Assembly: GCF_000092845.1 (NCBI RefSeq)
Contig: NC_014150.1
Span: forward strand, 62,001-126,000
Direction of reading: 5' to 3'
DNA: 64,000 bases
Source of the DNA: Brachyspira murdochii DSM 12563
Lineage (GTDB): Bacteria > Spirochaetota > Brachyspiria > Brachyspirales > Brachyspiraceae
Numbering within the stretch: the first letter of the stretch is position 1; each line of letters begins with the position of its first letter. The translations under genes were made by a program, and so were the position numbers. Shown in pieces: positions 25,107-35,129 of the stretch. The notes beneath the pieces are model-generated. The model saw nothing but the letters and a program-made list of their open reading frames with translations, was not told the DNA's origin and made no database searches.

Positions 25107-26879
25107 CTAAAAAATTAACTCTTCATTTTCTTCTTCAAGTACATAATTTGTAATAATGATTATTTCATCTTTATTATCCAACATACAGTCATTATTAGGA
25201 TTGATAATAACATCATTGTATCTTTTTACTCCAATGATAATAACTTTTTTTCTAAGTAAGTATAAATAAACATCCTTAAAACTTTTGGATTCATTAAAAT
25301 AATCAGAGTAGGGCGACATTATTATATCTTTTCCATTCTTACTCAAAAGCCCGTAAAAAATATACAATATATTTGAACTTATAGAAGCCTGAGCCATAAG
25401 CATACCTATTAATTTACCGCTTACTATAAAATCTCTCACATCATCAGAATATATTAAATTTCTTTTCTGTATAGAGTTTAATAAAGAAAGTATTGCTATA
25501 TTTAAGTTTTCTTTTCTTATAATCTGTCTTATGATTAAAAGTATATTAATGCTTTTAACATCAGTAACATTATCTTCTGATATTAAAACTATTTTTGTAG
25601 TATTTTCTTCTTTTAGTTTTTCACGCATAAACTTATATTTATTTTTTTGAGATTTTATAGAGTTGTAACTAATCATACTCGTATTATGATTTTCCATATA
25701 TTCAGAAATCTCTTTTATTATTTCATCGTATCTGTTTTCTTCGCATATTAATAATATATTATTTTTATATTTTACAATGCTTGGTTTTATATCAGGATAT
25801 TCTTTTATATTATCATCATTATTGTTTCTTGAAAGTATTACAAGTCTGTTTTCTTTTTTTAGTAAATAATCATAATTAGGTATTAATAATTGACTTCTAT
25901 CTTCTTTTGTTATACCAAGAAGTATCATACCTCTTTCAAGATATTTTAATGCCGCATCTTCAAATTTGCAGTCATTAAAATCATGATCAGTTTCTATATA
26001 AAATACATTGCCGTCATTTGAAAATAAGTCTTCATAAACATTGCTAAGTCCTGTATAAATGATGCTTTGAGCTATTAATTTGTATAATATCTCATATTTA
26101 TAAATTACATGTATAACAAAGTTTTTCTCTTCAATAGATTTTATTATTTCAATAGTATCTTCTTCATGAACTAATACGCATATATTTATTTTTTTATCAA
26201 GTTCCTCTTCTTCAACTATCTTTTTTAAAGCTAGAAGTATATTTAATGACTCTGTATCATCATTATTTATTATTGATATGCTTGATGATTTTGCTATGTT
26301 AAGAAGTTTAATATTTTCTATTCTACTTGCTGATCCTTCTCTTATTATTATATTGGTTTGTTTACTTCCTTTTATAAAGGATATTCTTTTTCTTATTATA
26401 TCGACATTATGTTCGGATAGTATGATAATAGTTTTCACTTTAGCCATAATAAACTCTTCTACTATAGTTAAAGCCTCTTCACCGTATCCCAATATAATAG
26501 CATGATTTTTTTCCATAATAAAAGCATTGCCTTTGCTCAAATTATTAATTCTATCCTGAAGAGCTTTATTAATCATAGCTATAAGAGAACCCCATCCACA
26601 TACCCCTATAAAAGTTACCATAAGAAAAGTTAATACAATACCTATACTTCCATCTACAGATGATATATTTCCTGTATCTATAAACTGCATCAAACTATCC
26701 CAAAATGCATCTTTAGGAGGATAATTAAAAAATACTATTATAAATATAGATACTATTAAAAGCAGTATTATTATCGCAAATACCAAAAGAAGTAATTGAT
26801 AAAATAGCCCCTTATTAAGCATTCTGTCTATTCTGTATTTTATATATTTAGGTATATCTTTTAACATAAAGCAACTCAT
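25107..26879 (-). CDS. CASTOR/POLLUX-type ion channel with RCK domains
   Basis: A 590-residue membrane protein. Two membrane helices (about 27-50 and 78-103) flank a pore-like segment (FWDSLMQFIDTGNISSVDGS). A Rossmann-type nucleotide-binding region follows, starting HAIILGYGEEALTIVEEF. A second TrkA-N/TrkA-C-like half near 360-590 ends in a TrkA-C-type domain (DCMLDNKDEIIIITN). The order matches bacterial relatives of plant CASTOR/POLLUX/DMI1 channels. It probably conducts K+ or other cations under ligand control; the ion is not determined. Start choice is uncertain between codon 1 (MSCFML) and codon 5 (MLKD), neither with a strong ribosome site. Confidence 0.75.
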   Translation of the reverse strand: MSCFMLKDIPKYIKYRIDRMLNKGLFYQLLLLVFAIIILLLIVSIFIIVFFNYPPKDAFWDSLMQFIDTGNISSVDGSIGIVLTFLMVTFIGVCGWGSLIAMINKALQDRINNLSKGNAFIMEKNHAIILGYGEEALTIVEEFIMAKVKTIIILSEHNVDIIRKRISFIKGSKQTNIIIREGSASRIENIKLLNIAKSSSISIINNDDTESLNILLALKKIVEEEELDKKINICVLVHEEDTIEIIKSIEEKNFVIHVIYKYEILYKLIAQSIIYTGLSNVYEDLFSNDGNVFYIETDHDFNDCKFEDAALKYLERGMILLGITKEDRSQLLIPNYDYLLKKENRLVILSRNNNDDNIKEYPDIKPSIVKYKNNILLICEENRYDEIIKEISEYMENHNTSMISYNSIKSQKNKYKFMREKLKEENTTKIVLISEDNVTDVKSINILLIIRQIIRKENLNIAILSLLNSIQKRNLIYSDDVRDFIVSGKLIGMLMAQASISSNILYIFYGLLSKNGKDIIMSPYSDYFNESKSFKDVYLYLLRKKVIIIGVKRYNDVIINPNNDCMLDNKDEIIIITNYVLEEENEELIF

Positions 26880-26948
26880 GATTTTATTTATATAAAGATT
26901 ATACTAGAGTAAATTAAAATTGCAAAATATTTTTTATTAAAAAATAAA

Positions 26949-27235
26949 TACCTAAACAGATATAATTTGTAAAAAATTAATTTTTTTTAATTTTGATATT
27001 TGCGGGGCTTTGCCCACCGCTCTGCGTACTGCGTAACACCCCAGTTCTTTTGCGACCGTAGGAAGTCCTGTGGGTTGGCACAGGCACAGCCCGCTTTCGG
27101 CGAGAAGCAAAAATGCTACATTTTATGCTGAATTTTTAATTTATCTTACATATAAAACATAATTAGTACGATTTAATAATAATTTTAATACTTGCACTTT
27201 TTGGTTCTTTTTGAGGCGGGAAAAAGAACAACAAA
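26949..27235 (-). repeat. GC-rich dispersed repeat, copy 2 (inverted relative to copy 1)
   Basis: This fills most of the 407-bp spacer 26880-27286. The stretch 26949-27051 (TACCTAAACAG ... GCGGGGCTTTGCCC ... ACCCCAGTTCTTTT) is the inverted counterpart of 9985-10068. Further G+C-rich sequence continues to about 27110. It also holds a perfect 9-bp hairpin, GTTCTTTTT (27204-27212) with AAAAAGAAC (27221-27229), which parallels the TTCTTTTA/TAAAAGAA pair of copy 1. No coding frame is seen. Confidence 0.72.
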
Positions 27236-27286
27236 AAATTTATAAACTTAAAAATTTTTAGTATATATAAAAGATAATATATAAAA

Positions 27287-30200
27287 CTATTTCTCATAAT
27301 TTATTTTTATAAGCTTCAAATCTGCAGATATCATAAATAAAGATGGAAGCAGTATCAATGTCAAAAGTGCAGCAAATAAAAGCCCATAAGCCATAGACAT
27401 AACCATAGGTACTATCAAGTCAGCACGTCCGCCTATACCATAAACAGTTGGAAGAAGTCCGAATATTGTAGTTACAGTTGTGAGAAATATTGCTCTAAAT
27501 CTGTCTCCTGTACCTTCTACAATAGCGTTTAATACATCTTGTTTATTACGTATATTTCCTTTTTCAAGTATTCTGTTTATCAACTCAACCATTATAATAC
27601 CATTGTTTACAACAACACCAGCAAGTCCCACTATACCAACAGCACCTACAAATGACATAGGCATTCTATGAGCTGCAAATCCTAGTATAACGCCGATTAT
27701 TCCAAAAGGTATTATACCAAGTATCATAAAAGGCTGAACAAATTTATTAAACTGAAGTAGAAGTATTACATATATAGCTATTATGGCAATTAAGTATCCC
27801 CAAGCTATACCTATTATGGATCCTCTTGTTTCTTTTACCTCTCCTGCAAACTCTACACTTATATTAGGGTAATCTTTAGCTATAGAATTAAAATAATCCT
27901 GCATTTCATAAGTTACTTGTATGGCAGTATTTTTTCCCTGTTCTATATCAGCAGTCATAGTTATAGATTTTTTACCGTTATAGTGTCTTATGCTTGACTG
28001 ATTGTTTGTAATGTATATATCTGCTATATCTTTTAATTGTATAAGTCTGTAATAGGTATTTGGTATTAAAAGATTATTAAGTACATTAGTGTCATAAGTA
28101 TATTTTTTATCTAAACGTACTCTAAAGTCCAATTTATTTTCAAACTCCTGTATTGAAGTTGCTACTATTCCAGAATAAGCCGCTCTTAATTCTCTTGCTG
28201 CATAAGCTACATTAACTCCAAGTTCAGACATTCTGTCATAATCAAATATTACTCTCAATTCTTCCTGTCCTATTTTATCATCATCATCATAATTAACTAC
28301 ACCGTCCAAACTCAAAAGATGTTCTTTCATTTTATCCTTTACTTCTTTAACCATAGCAGTATCATTACCTATTATTTTTATATCAACTGCTTTTCCGGGG
28401 TTTATTGGAAGTTTAGTATTAACTGTGATAAGCTCCAATTCATCTTTTATTGAGCTTTTTTCTATAGCCGCATTTAAATCATCTGCTATATCATAAGCTA
28501 TTTTTTCTCTGTTATTGGCTGGAACTAAATATATCATAGTGCCTGCAATATTATCCATCTCTTCCGATATTTCTACAGTATTTTTATCTAATTGCTTTCC
28601 AAGTAAGCTATAAACTGCCACTATATCATTGGTATTTATTGTTTCATAAATAATATTTTCTACTTTTTGAAGATATTTTTCTGTTTTGTATATAGAACTT
28701 CCCACACCTGTATCTATATTAACGACTATAACATCCGCACTTGTATCATAAATTAAAGTAAACTTTGAAAATATTGATTTTGCTATTAAAAGAGTGATAA
28801 GAAGTGTAACTATAAAAAATATAAGAACAATATATCTAAACTTTAATGTAAATCTTAAAAACTTAATAAATGGAATTTTTAATTTATCAAATAATTTATC
28901 CTTATCAAAATCAAGCGGATTTTTAAAATTAAATCTTTTTCTTTTATGTTCTCCAGTAAGTTCTTCTTTAGTGATTAAGTTATTAGGAAGAAGCAAAACA
29001 GCCTGAAAAATACTCACCACTAATGCCACAATAACAACTCTAGGATACTGATTAATTAATCTTCCCATAGTACCAGTAACAAATATTATAGGAGCAAATG
29101 ATGCAACTGTTGTAAGAGTAGAAACAAGCATAGGCATAAATACTTCTCCTACAGCATTTTTTGTAGCTTCAAGACCTCTTATTCCTTTTTGATGATAATT
29201 AAAAATATTTTCTGAAACTACTATTGAATTGTCAACTATCATACCAAGTACAGTTATGATTCCGCCTAGAGATATTATATTAAAAGTAATTCCAGAGTAT
29301 GTCATATAAATAAGAGAAACAGATATAACTATAAGCATACCAAGCGAAGTAAATATTGCACTCTTAAAATCTAGAAATATAATAAGTATTATAAATATGA
29401 TGATAAAACCAGTTATAATATTTGAAGACACTGCATTAAGCAAGTCTGTAATAGTTCTAGAATTATCAGCCATAGGAACTATTTCTATATTGCTTGGAAT
29501 AGTAGATTTATTTTTTTCAAAATATTGATTAACATTATCAATAGTTTTTAATATATCAGCATCTTCTTTTTTTATTATGTTTATAGAGTATCCATGCTTG
29601 CTATTAACTCTCATATACACACTTTTATCAACGAATAATTCTTCAACTCTTGCAATATCTCCTATTCTTACAGGCTGTCCGTTAAATATAGAACGCACTA
29701 TAACATTTGTAATAGATAAAGGGTCTTGAAATTGTCCTGTAGTAACAAGAAGTTTATTTTTATCTTCTAAGTTATCACTTTCTGAAGGCTTCATACTTCC
29801 GCTTGTAGAGCGTATATTTCTTAAAGATAATGCCTGTATGATTTCTGTTAATGAAGTGTAGTATTCTCTTAATTTATAAGGGTCTGCTAATATTTGTATT
29901 TCTGGGTCTGTTCTTCCATATACTTCAATATTTGCAACCCCGTCTACATATTTTAATTCTTTTTCAAATCTTTTAGATATATCATAAAGCTCTTTTTCAC
30001 TTCCTTCCTGTCCTTCTTTGAATCTTATACCTAAATTGTATATAGGCATTCTGTTGGCATTAGCCTCAAAAATTTTGATTTCTGAAACATCTTTTGATAC
30101 ATTAGGAGCATTCTGAAGTCTTCTAAATATTTCATCTTTTACTGGTCTTGAGTCTTTAAGATTCATATCTATTCTTATAGTAAGTATTCCTGCATTTTCT

Positions 30201-30457
30201 ATTATTATAGAATAAAACTCATCAATACCTGCTATAGTCTGAAGCTCATCTTCTATTGGTATCATAGCATATTGTTCAACATCTTCTGGAGAAGCTCCCG
30301 GATATATAACCTGCACTATCATAACATCAAAGTTTGTAGAGGGGAATGCCTCTTTTTTTATATTAAGATAAGAGTATATTCCAACTGCTAAAGTTATTAA
30401 AATGATTACATTAACTAATAATCTGTTTTTTGCAAATAGTTCTATAATTCTATTCAT
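27287..30457 (-). CDS. RND-family efflux pump permease (AcrB/HAE1-like)
   Basis: A 1056-residue inner-membrane pump of the resistance-nodulation-division type, with the usual order: a membrane helix at the N terminus, a porter domain, five helices, a second porter domain and six helices. Recognisable blocks are VQVIYPGASPEDVEQYAMIP, GMIVDNSIVVSENIF in helix 4 and GVVVNNGIIMVELINR in helix 10. Compared with AcrB, the helix-4 Asp pair is Asp-Asn and the helix-10 lysine is Asn, so the standard proton relay is altered. Substrate unknown (lipids, drugs or bile compounds are typical). The TolC-like gene upstream, 73 bp away, is probably co-transcribed. No membrane fusion protein gene lies beside them. 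Confidence 0.9.
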   Translation of the reverse strand: MNRIIELFAKNRLLVNVIILITLAVGIYSYLNIKKEAFPSTNFDVMIVQVIYPGASPEDVEQYAMIPIEDELQTIAGIDEFYSIIIENAGILTIRIDMNLKDSRPVKDEIFRRLQNAPNVSKDVSEIKIFEANANRMPIYNLGIRFKEGQEGSEKELYDISKRFEKELKYVDGVANIEVYGRTDPEIQILADPYKLREYYTSLTEIIQALSLRNIRSTSGSMKPSESDNLEDKNKLLVTTGQFQDPLSITNVIVRSIFNGQPVRIGDIARVEELFVDKSVYMRVNSKHGYSINIIKKEDADILKTIDNVNQYFEKNKSTIPSNIEIVPMADNSRTITDLLNAVSSNIITGFIIIFIILIIFLDFKSAIFTSLGMLIVISVSLIYMTYSGITFNIISLGGIITVLGMIVDNSIVVSENIFNYHQKGIRGLEATKNAVGEVFMPMLVSTLTTVASFAPIIFVTGTMGRLINQYPRVVIVALVVSIFQAVLLLPNNLITKEELTGEHKRKRFNFKNPLDFDKDKLFDKLKIPFIKFLRFTLKFRYIVLIFFIVTLLITLLIAKSIFSKFTLIYDTSADVIVVNIDTGVGSSIYKTEKYLQKVENIIYETINTNDIVAVYSLLGKQLDKNTVEISEEMDNIAGTMIYLVPANNREKIAYDIADDLNAAIEKSSIKDELELITVNTKLPINPGKAVDIKIIGNDTAMVKEVKDKMKEHLLSLDGVVNYDDDDKIGQEELRVIFDYDRMSELGVNVAYAARELRAAYSGIVATSIQEFENKLDFRVRLDKKYTYDTNVLNNLLIPNTYYRLIQLKDIADIYITNNQSSIRHYNGKKSITMTADIEQGKNTAIQVTYEMQDYFNSIAKDYPNISVEFAGEVKETRGSIIGIAWGYLIAIIAIYVILLLQFNKFVQPFMILGIIPFGIIGVILGFAAHRMPMSFVGAVGIVGLAGVVVNNGIIMVELINRILEKGNIRNKQDVLNAIVEGTGDRFRAIFLTTVTTIFGLLPTVYGIGGRADLIVPMVMSMAYGLLFAALLTLILLPSLFMISADLKLIKINYEK

Positions 30458-30530
30458 ATATTATTTTCCAATACAAAATTAATTTATTAAATTTATATTT
30501 AAGTAAAAACTTTATTTAAATAATAATTTA

Positions 30531-32036
30531 CTAATTACTAATAAGCACCAGCGAATTATAGTCCATAACAGTGCTTATTATCATATATTCAAGATTTAAA
30601 AGTTCCGCTCTTGCCTGTGCTAAATCAAGCCTAGCATTTATTATCTCATCTATAGGAAGACGTCCCTGTCTGAATTTAGTATTTTGAGTATTTATTCTTG
30701 ATACTATAGCATTAACTTCTAACTTTTTATTTTCAAGCATTTTTTTATAAGCCTCAAACTCATCATAATAAGTACCTATCTGTACATCAAAATCCCTATT
30801 AACTCTGTCAAAGTCAGCAGTAACAGCATTCAAAGCAGCATAAGCATCTTCCATTTTTGCTTTTGCATCTCGTCCGCCTATAGGATAAGAAAACATAAGC
30901 CCTACAAAATAATCAACATTTGTCATAGTAGAAAAAGATTTAAAATATCCGCTGTCGTTCAAACTAGATAATGATACGCTTCCTACTATGGACAAGTCTG
31001 GCAATGCATTATTTTTCATTATAGAGAGTGCATATTCGCTTCTTAGTTTTAATTGATATGCCATTTGTCCCTGAGCACTTTCTAAAAAAGGTACTATATC
31101 CACTTTGGCATTAATAGAAGTTTCAAGTGTCTGAGTCCAGTCATCTTCGTTTGGTATAATATTTTCTTCTGGTATGAAAAACTTTATATTTCTTATAATT
31201 TTTTTTAGCATCAACTCTGATTTATCTTTTGCTTCTATATATTTTAGAGTTTGTCTTCTTGCATTTTGATAAGAGTCATTATCTATAACTCCGCTTGAAT
31301 ATCTTTTATAAACCTGATTTTCAAAACTTCTAGCCTCTCTAATCATAGCATCATACAAAGCTATCAATTTTCTAGCCATTATCCATTGATAATATATTTT
31401 CTGATAAGATGTTAATACGCTGTTGTCATCTATTATTCTTTTTAATTTGGCTATTGTAAGCTGATATTCAGCATCTTTTATAGGGTATCTGTCTAGCTTA
31501 CCAAAAAAGTCTCTTAATATTGGCTGAGCTATTTGTATTTTAATGCTTGGGTAATAATATTTAAAATCATTAGTACCCATATTTGGTAATTTTCCGTTAA
31601 CAGTTCCGAATGGAGTATCTACAGGCAGTGTAATATCTCCAGTTTTGAAATCACCAAAAAAACTATCATGTTTAATTTCTACAGACCATCTAGTTCCAGA
31701 GTAGGGTATAAGTCCGCTGAAACCTGCACCTATTCTAAAGCCGTTATAATAAAAGTCTGATGTCGGTATAAAGCTGTATTCATCAAAATGAGCCTGCTTT
31801 CCTATAGCCCCAGCCTGCAAATCAAACTTTACATCTCCTGAGCTTTTTGCTTTTGTCAAATTATTATATGCATTGCTCTCCTGTGAAGCTGTTAATTTCA
31901 TTTCTGGTATTAAGATTTTTATTCTTTCCATATATTGTGCATATGGAAGTACTATATTGTTATTAGTTTGGGCAAAAATAAAAAAATTAAAAAAAACTGA
32001 GTTAAAAATAATAATATATATCAATTTCCTTAACAC
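30531..32036 (-). CDS. TolC-family outer membrane efflux protein
   Basis: A 501-residue outer-membrane channel protein. It has a signal peptide (LIYIIIFNSVFFNFFIFAQ) and the two-fold OEP architecture of long coiled helices. One helical hairpin lies around 220-300 (SGVIDNDSYQNARRQTLKYIEAKDKSELM), and the C-terminal one has RINTQNTKFRQGRLPIDEI and ARLDLAQARAELLNLEY. The start codon is GTG at 32036, with AGGTG 7 nt upstream. It is the first gene of an operon with the RND permease downstream. It should form the exit duct, but the usual periplasmic adaptor is not encoded nearby. Confidence 0.87.
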   Translation of the reverse strand: MLRKLIYIIIFNSVFFNFFIFAQTNNNIVLPYAQYMERIKILIPEMKLTASQESNAYNNLTKAKSSGDVKFDLQAGAIGKQAHFDEYSFIPTSDFYYNGFRIGAGFSGLIPYSGTRWSVEIKHDSFFGDFKTGDITLPVDTPFGTVNGKLPNMGTNDFKYYYPSIKIQIAQPILRDFFGKLDRYPIKDAEYQLTIAKLKRIIDDNSVLTSYQKIYYQWIMARKLIALYDAMIREARSFENQVYKRYSSGVIDNDSYQNARRQTLKYIEAKDKSELMLKKIIRNIKFFIPEENIIPNEDDWTQTLETSINAKVDIVPFLESAQGQMAYQLKLRSEYALSIMKNNALPDLSIVGSVSLSSLNDSGYFKSFSTMTNVDYFVGLMFSYPIGGRDAKAKMEDAYAALNAVTADFDRVNRDFDVQIGTYYDEFEAYKKMLENKKLEVNAIVSRINTQNTKFRQGRLPIDEIINARLDLAQARAELLNLEYMIISTVMDYNSLVLISN

Positions 32037-32258
32037 TTTCTAACACCTATTAAAAATATTGTATACATTTTATTATTTTTGATTTTTTTATCAAGTACAA
32101 TAAAATTACTATTGTATTATAAACTACATTTATTTATTTTCGTAAATTATATTTGTTCTTTTATATATGTAAAATACAACACTTATGAATATTAATAGTT
32201 ATATTTACAAACAATCATTTTTATATTATAATTTTTTTAATTAATTGCAGAGGTTGTT

Positions 32259-32966
32259 ATGGCAGCAAAATATGAATATATTTATAACAGTTTGCTTGAT
32301 AAAATAAAATTTGGACATTTTAAAGAAGGCGATATACTTCCAAGCGAATATGATTTAATGAATGAATACAAAGCCTCAAGAGATACAATAAGAAAATCAT
32401 TGCAGTTATTATCAAATAATGGATGCATTCAGAAACATAAGGGGAAAGGTTCGATAGTAATAAATTCTAATATATATAATTTTGAATTTGGAGGAATATT
32501 TAGTTTTAAAGAAGTATCATCAAAAATGTATGGTAAAACAAAAACTATTGTTAATAAATGTGAATGTATAAAACCTAATTTATTAATAAAAAATGCATTA
32601 AGACTAAATGATAATGATAGAGTATGGTCTATAGAAAGAATCAGAAATATAGATGGAGAAAATATTATACTTGATATAGATTTTATAAATGCTTCTATTA
32701 TACCATTCATAGATGAAAATATTTTAAAAGATTCTCTATACGAATATATAGAAAATAATCTTAAACTAAAGATATCGTATGCAGAAAGAGAAATATCATG
32801 TGAAAAAGTAAATGGTTATGATAAAAAATTTTTAGATTTGAAAGACTATGATATGATAATAAATGTAGAATCAAAAACTTTTTTATCAGACACAAGAGTT
32901 TTCCAGCTCACTTCAGCCAGACATAGACCAGATAAATTTAAATTCAGAGATTTTGCTAGAAGATAA
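32259..32966 (+). CDS. treR: trehalose operon repressor, GntR/UTRA family
   Basis: A 235-residue regulator. It has an N-terminal GntR winged helix (YEYIYNSLLDKIKFGHFKEG, LPSEYDLMNEYKASRDTIRK) and a C-terminal UTRA effector domain (from about 95, YGKTKTIVNKCECIKPN). In Gram-positive TreR the effector is trehalose-6-phosphate. AGAGG stands 5 nt before the ATG. The neighbouring PTS permease and phospho-trehalase genes and the palindrome at 33092-33127 support the assignment. The final residues DRPDKFKFRDFARR match the TreR C terminus. Confidence 0.87.
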   Translation: MAAKYEYIYNSLLDKIKFGHFKEGDILPSEYDLMNEYKASRDTIRKSLQLLSNNGCIQKHKGKGSIVINSNIYNFEFGGIFSFKEVSSKMYGKTKTIVNKCECIKPNLLIKNALRLNDNDRVWSIERIRNIDGENIILDIDFINASIIPFIDENILKDSLYEYIENNLKLKISYAEREISCEKVNGYDKKFLDLKDYDMIINVESKTFLSDTRVFQLTSARHRPDKFKFRDFARR

Positions 32967-33085
32967 ATATATTTAATCATTTTAATTATATAAATTTTAT
33001 AATTATTTTATATACATAAACTTTATATTCTGTATTATCATTACTATTTTTTTATGAAAAAATAGTAAAAAGAGTTTATATATAA

Positions 33086-33127
33086 TTGACAAACTTGTAC
33101 GTATATATTAATATGTACGTACAAGTT
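33086..33127 (+). promoter_or_regulatory. tre operon promoter with overlapping TreR operator
   Basis: TTGACA (33086-33091), a 17-bp spacer and TAATAT (33109-33114) form a promoter. A perfect inverted repeat overlies it: AACTTGTACGTA (33092-33103) and TACGTACAAGTT (33116-33127), separated by 12 bp. The right arm also contains the self-complementary TGTACGTACA. Binding there would block RNA polymerase, as expected for a TreR repressor. Confidence 0.75.
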
Positions 33128-33159
33128 AATGATAATTAAAGCTTTCGGAGGTATATTTT

Positions 33160-35091
33160 ATGGGAAAGTTTACTGAAGATGCCGCCTTACTATTAAAATA
33201 TGTAGGCGGAAAAGAAAATATTAAAGCAATAACGCATTGTGTTACAAGAATGCGTTTTGTTTTAATAGATACAAAAAAAGCAGATGTAAAAGCAATAGAA
33301 AATTTAAAATCTACAAAAGGTACTTTTACTCAGTCTGGACAATTTCAGGTGATAATAGGAAATGAAGTTTCTGAATATTATAATGAATTTGTAAAGATTT
33401 CTGGTATAGAAGGCGTAAGCAAGGATGCAGTAAAAGAATCAGCAAAAGGAAATCAAACATTTCTTCAGCGTTTAATGTCTAATATAGCAGAAATATTTTC
33501 ACCTCTTATTCCAGCTATTATATGCGGAGGTTTTATATTAGGTTTCAGGAGTATAATATCAGATATAAAATTTTTTGAAGAGGGTACAAAGAGTTTAACT
33601 CAAATATCTCAGTTTTGGTCTGGCACTAATGATTTTTTATGGCTAATAGGAGAGGCAATATTTCATTTTCTTCCTGTAGGTATTACTTGGTCTATTACTA
33701 AAAAGATGGGCACTACTCAGATATTAGGTATAGTTTTAGGTATTACATTAGTTTCTCCTCAGCTTGTTAATGCATATTTAGTAGGTACTGTTGACCCTAA
33801 ATTTTACGATTTTGGATTTTTTAAAATGCCTATGGTTGGATATCAAGCTCAGGTTATACCAGCTATAATGGCAGGATTTGTATTGGTTTATTTGGAAAAG
33901 TTCTGGAGAAAGGTTGTTCCAGAATATATATCTATGGTTATTATACCTTTTGCATCGCTTATACCTACAGTTATTATAGCACATGCTGTTGTAGGTCCTA
34001 TAGGCTGGAAAATAGGGGAGTCTGTTTCTTATGTAGTTTATACTGGATTAACATCAAAATTTGGAGTTTTATTTGCTGGAGTATTCGGATTTTTCTATGC
34101 TCCTTTAGTTATAACAGGACTTCATCATATGTCAAACGCTATTGATTTGCAGCTTATGAGTCAGTTTGGCGGTACTATGTTATGGCCTATGATAGCATTA
34201 TCAAATATAGCACAAGGTTCTGCAGTAGTTGCTATGGCTATACTTCAGAAAAAAAATAATAAAGCTAAACAGATAAATATACCGGCATTTATATCATGTT
34301 ATTTAGGAGTAACAGAACCTGCATTATTTGGAGTAAACTTAAAATATGGTTTTCCTTTTATATGTGCCTTAATAGGTTCTTGTATAGCAGCTGTTATATC
34401 AGTAGGTTCTAAAGTTATGGCTACTTCTATAGGTATAGGAGGAATTCCTGGTATACTTTCAATTCAGCCTAAGCATATGTTAATGTTTGCTGTTGCTATG
34501 ATTTTTGCTATAGCTGTACCATTAATATTAACTTTGATAGTAGGAAAGAAAAAATTAAAAGCAGAGGATTTAATTGATAATATTGATAATAATATAGAAA
34601 CTAATAAAAATCTAAATACTTTGGATAATTTAACAACTTTAGATGATGATAATTTTGTTTCACCTATGAGCGGTAAAGTTTACAAATTATCAAATATATC
34701 GGATGAAGCTTTTTCAAGCGGAGCTATGGGAGAGGGATTTGCTGTAGAATTGTATGATGGAAAAGTTACTTCTCCTTGTGATGGGGAAATAACAGCAGCA
34801 TTTACTACTAAACATGCTTATGGAATAGAAACTGCAGATGGAAGAGAAATACTTATTCATATTGGCATGGATACAGTAGAACTTAAAGGTGAAGGATTTG
34901 AATCATTTGTTAAAGCAGGTGATAAAGTAAAAAAAGGAGATATTATAGCAAAAGTTGATTTGGAATATGTAAAAAATCATGGTAAGTCTTTAGTATCACC
35001 TGTTGTATTCACTGATGGAAGTAAAATTAATTTATTAAAAGAAAATGCCATTATTAAAAATGGTGAAGGTAGAATAATAGAAATAAAATAA
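33160..35091 (+). CDS. treB: PTS trehalose-specific transporter, EIIBCA
   Basis: A 643-residue sugar phosphotransferase permease that imports and phosphorylates trehalose. Domains in order: IIB (1-85; active-site Cys in KAITHCVTRMRF), the membrane IIC domain (about 105-465; GITWSITKKMGTTQILG, GLHHMSNAIDLQ, YLGVTEPALFGVN), a short Asn/Asp-rich linker, then a IIA domain of the glucose type (about 500-643; catalytic His in ILIHIGMDTVEL). Many trehalose permeases lack IIA, so the fused IIA is a useful detail. GGAGG precedes the ATG. The gene is transcribed from the TreR-regulated promoter, with treC next. Confidence 0.9.
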   Translation: MGKFTEDAALLLKYVGGKENIKAITHCVTRMRFVLIDTKKADVKAIENLKSTKGTFTQSGQFQVIIGNEVSEYYNEFVKISGIEGVSKDAVKESAKGNQTFLQRLMSNIAEIFSPLIPAIICGGFILGFRSIISDIKFFEEGTKSLTQISQFWSGTNDFLWLIGEAIFHFLPVGITWSITKKMGTTQILGIVLGITLVSPQLVNAYLVGTVDPKFYDFGFFKMPMVGYQAQVIPAIMAGFVLVYLEKFWRKVVPEYISMVIIPFASLIPTVIIAHAVVGPIGWKIGESVSYVVYTGLTSKFGVLFAGVFGFFYAPLVITGLHHMSNAIDLQLMSQFGGTMLWPMIALSNIAQGSAVVAMAILQKKNNKAKQINIPAFISCYLGVTEPALFGVNLKYGFPFICALIGSCIAAVISVGSKVMATSIGIGGIPGILSIQPKHMLMFAVAMIFAIAVPLILTLIVGKKKLKAEDLIDNIDNNIETNKNLNTLDNLTTLDDDNFVSPMSGKVYKLSNISDEAFSSGAMGEGFAVELYDGKVTSPCDGEITAAFTTKHAYGIETADGREILIHIGMDTVELKGEGFESFVKAGDKVKKGDIIAKVDLEYVKNHGKSLVSPVVFTDGSKINLLKENAIIKNGEGRIIEIK

Positions 35092-35129
35092 TAAAAAATC
35101 TGGATAAATATTTATAGGTTCATATAGTC

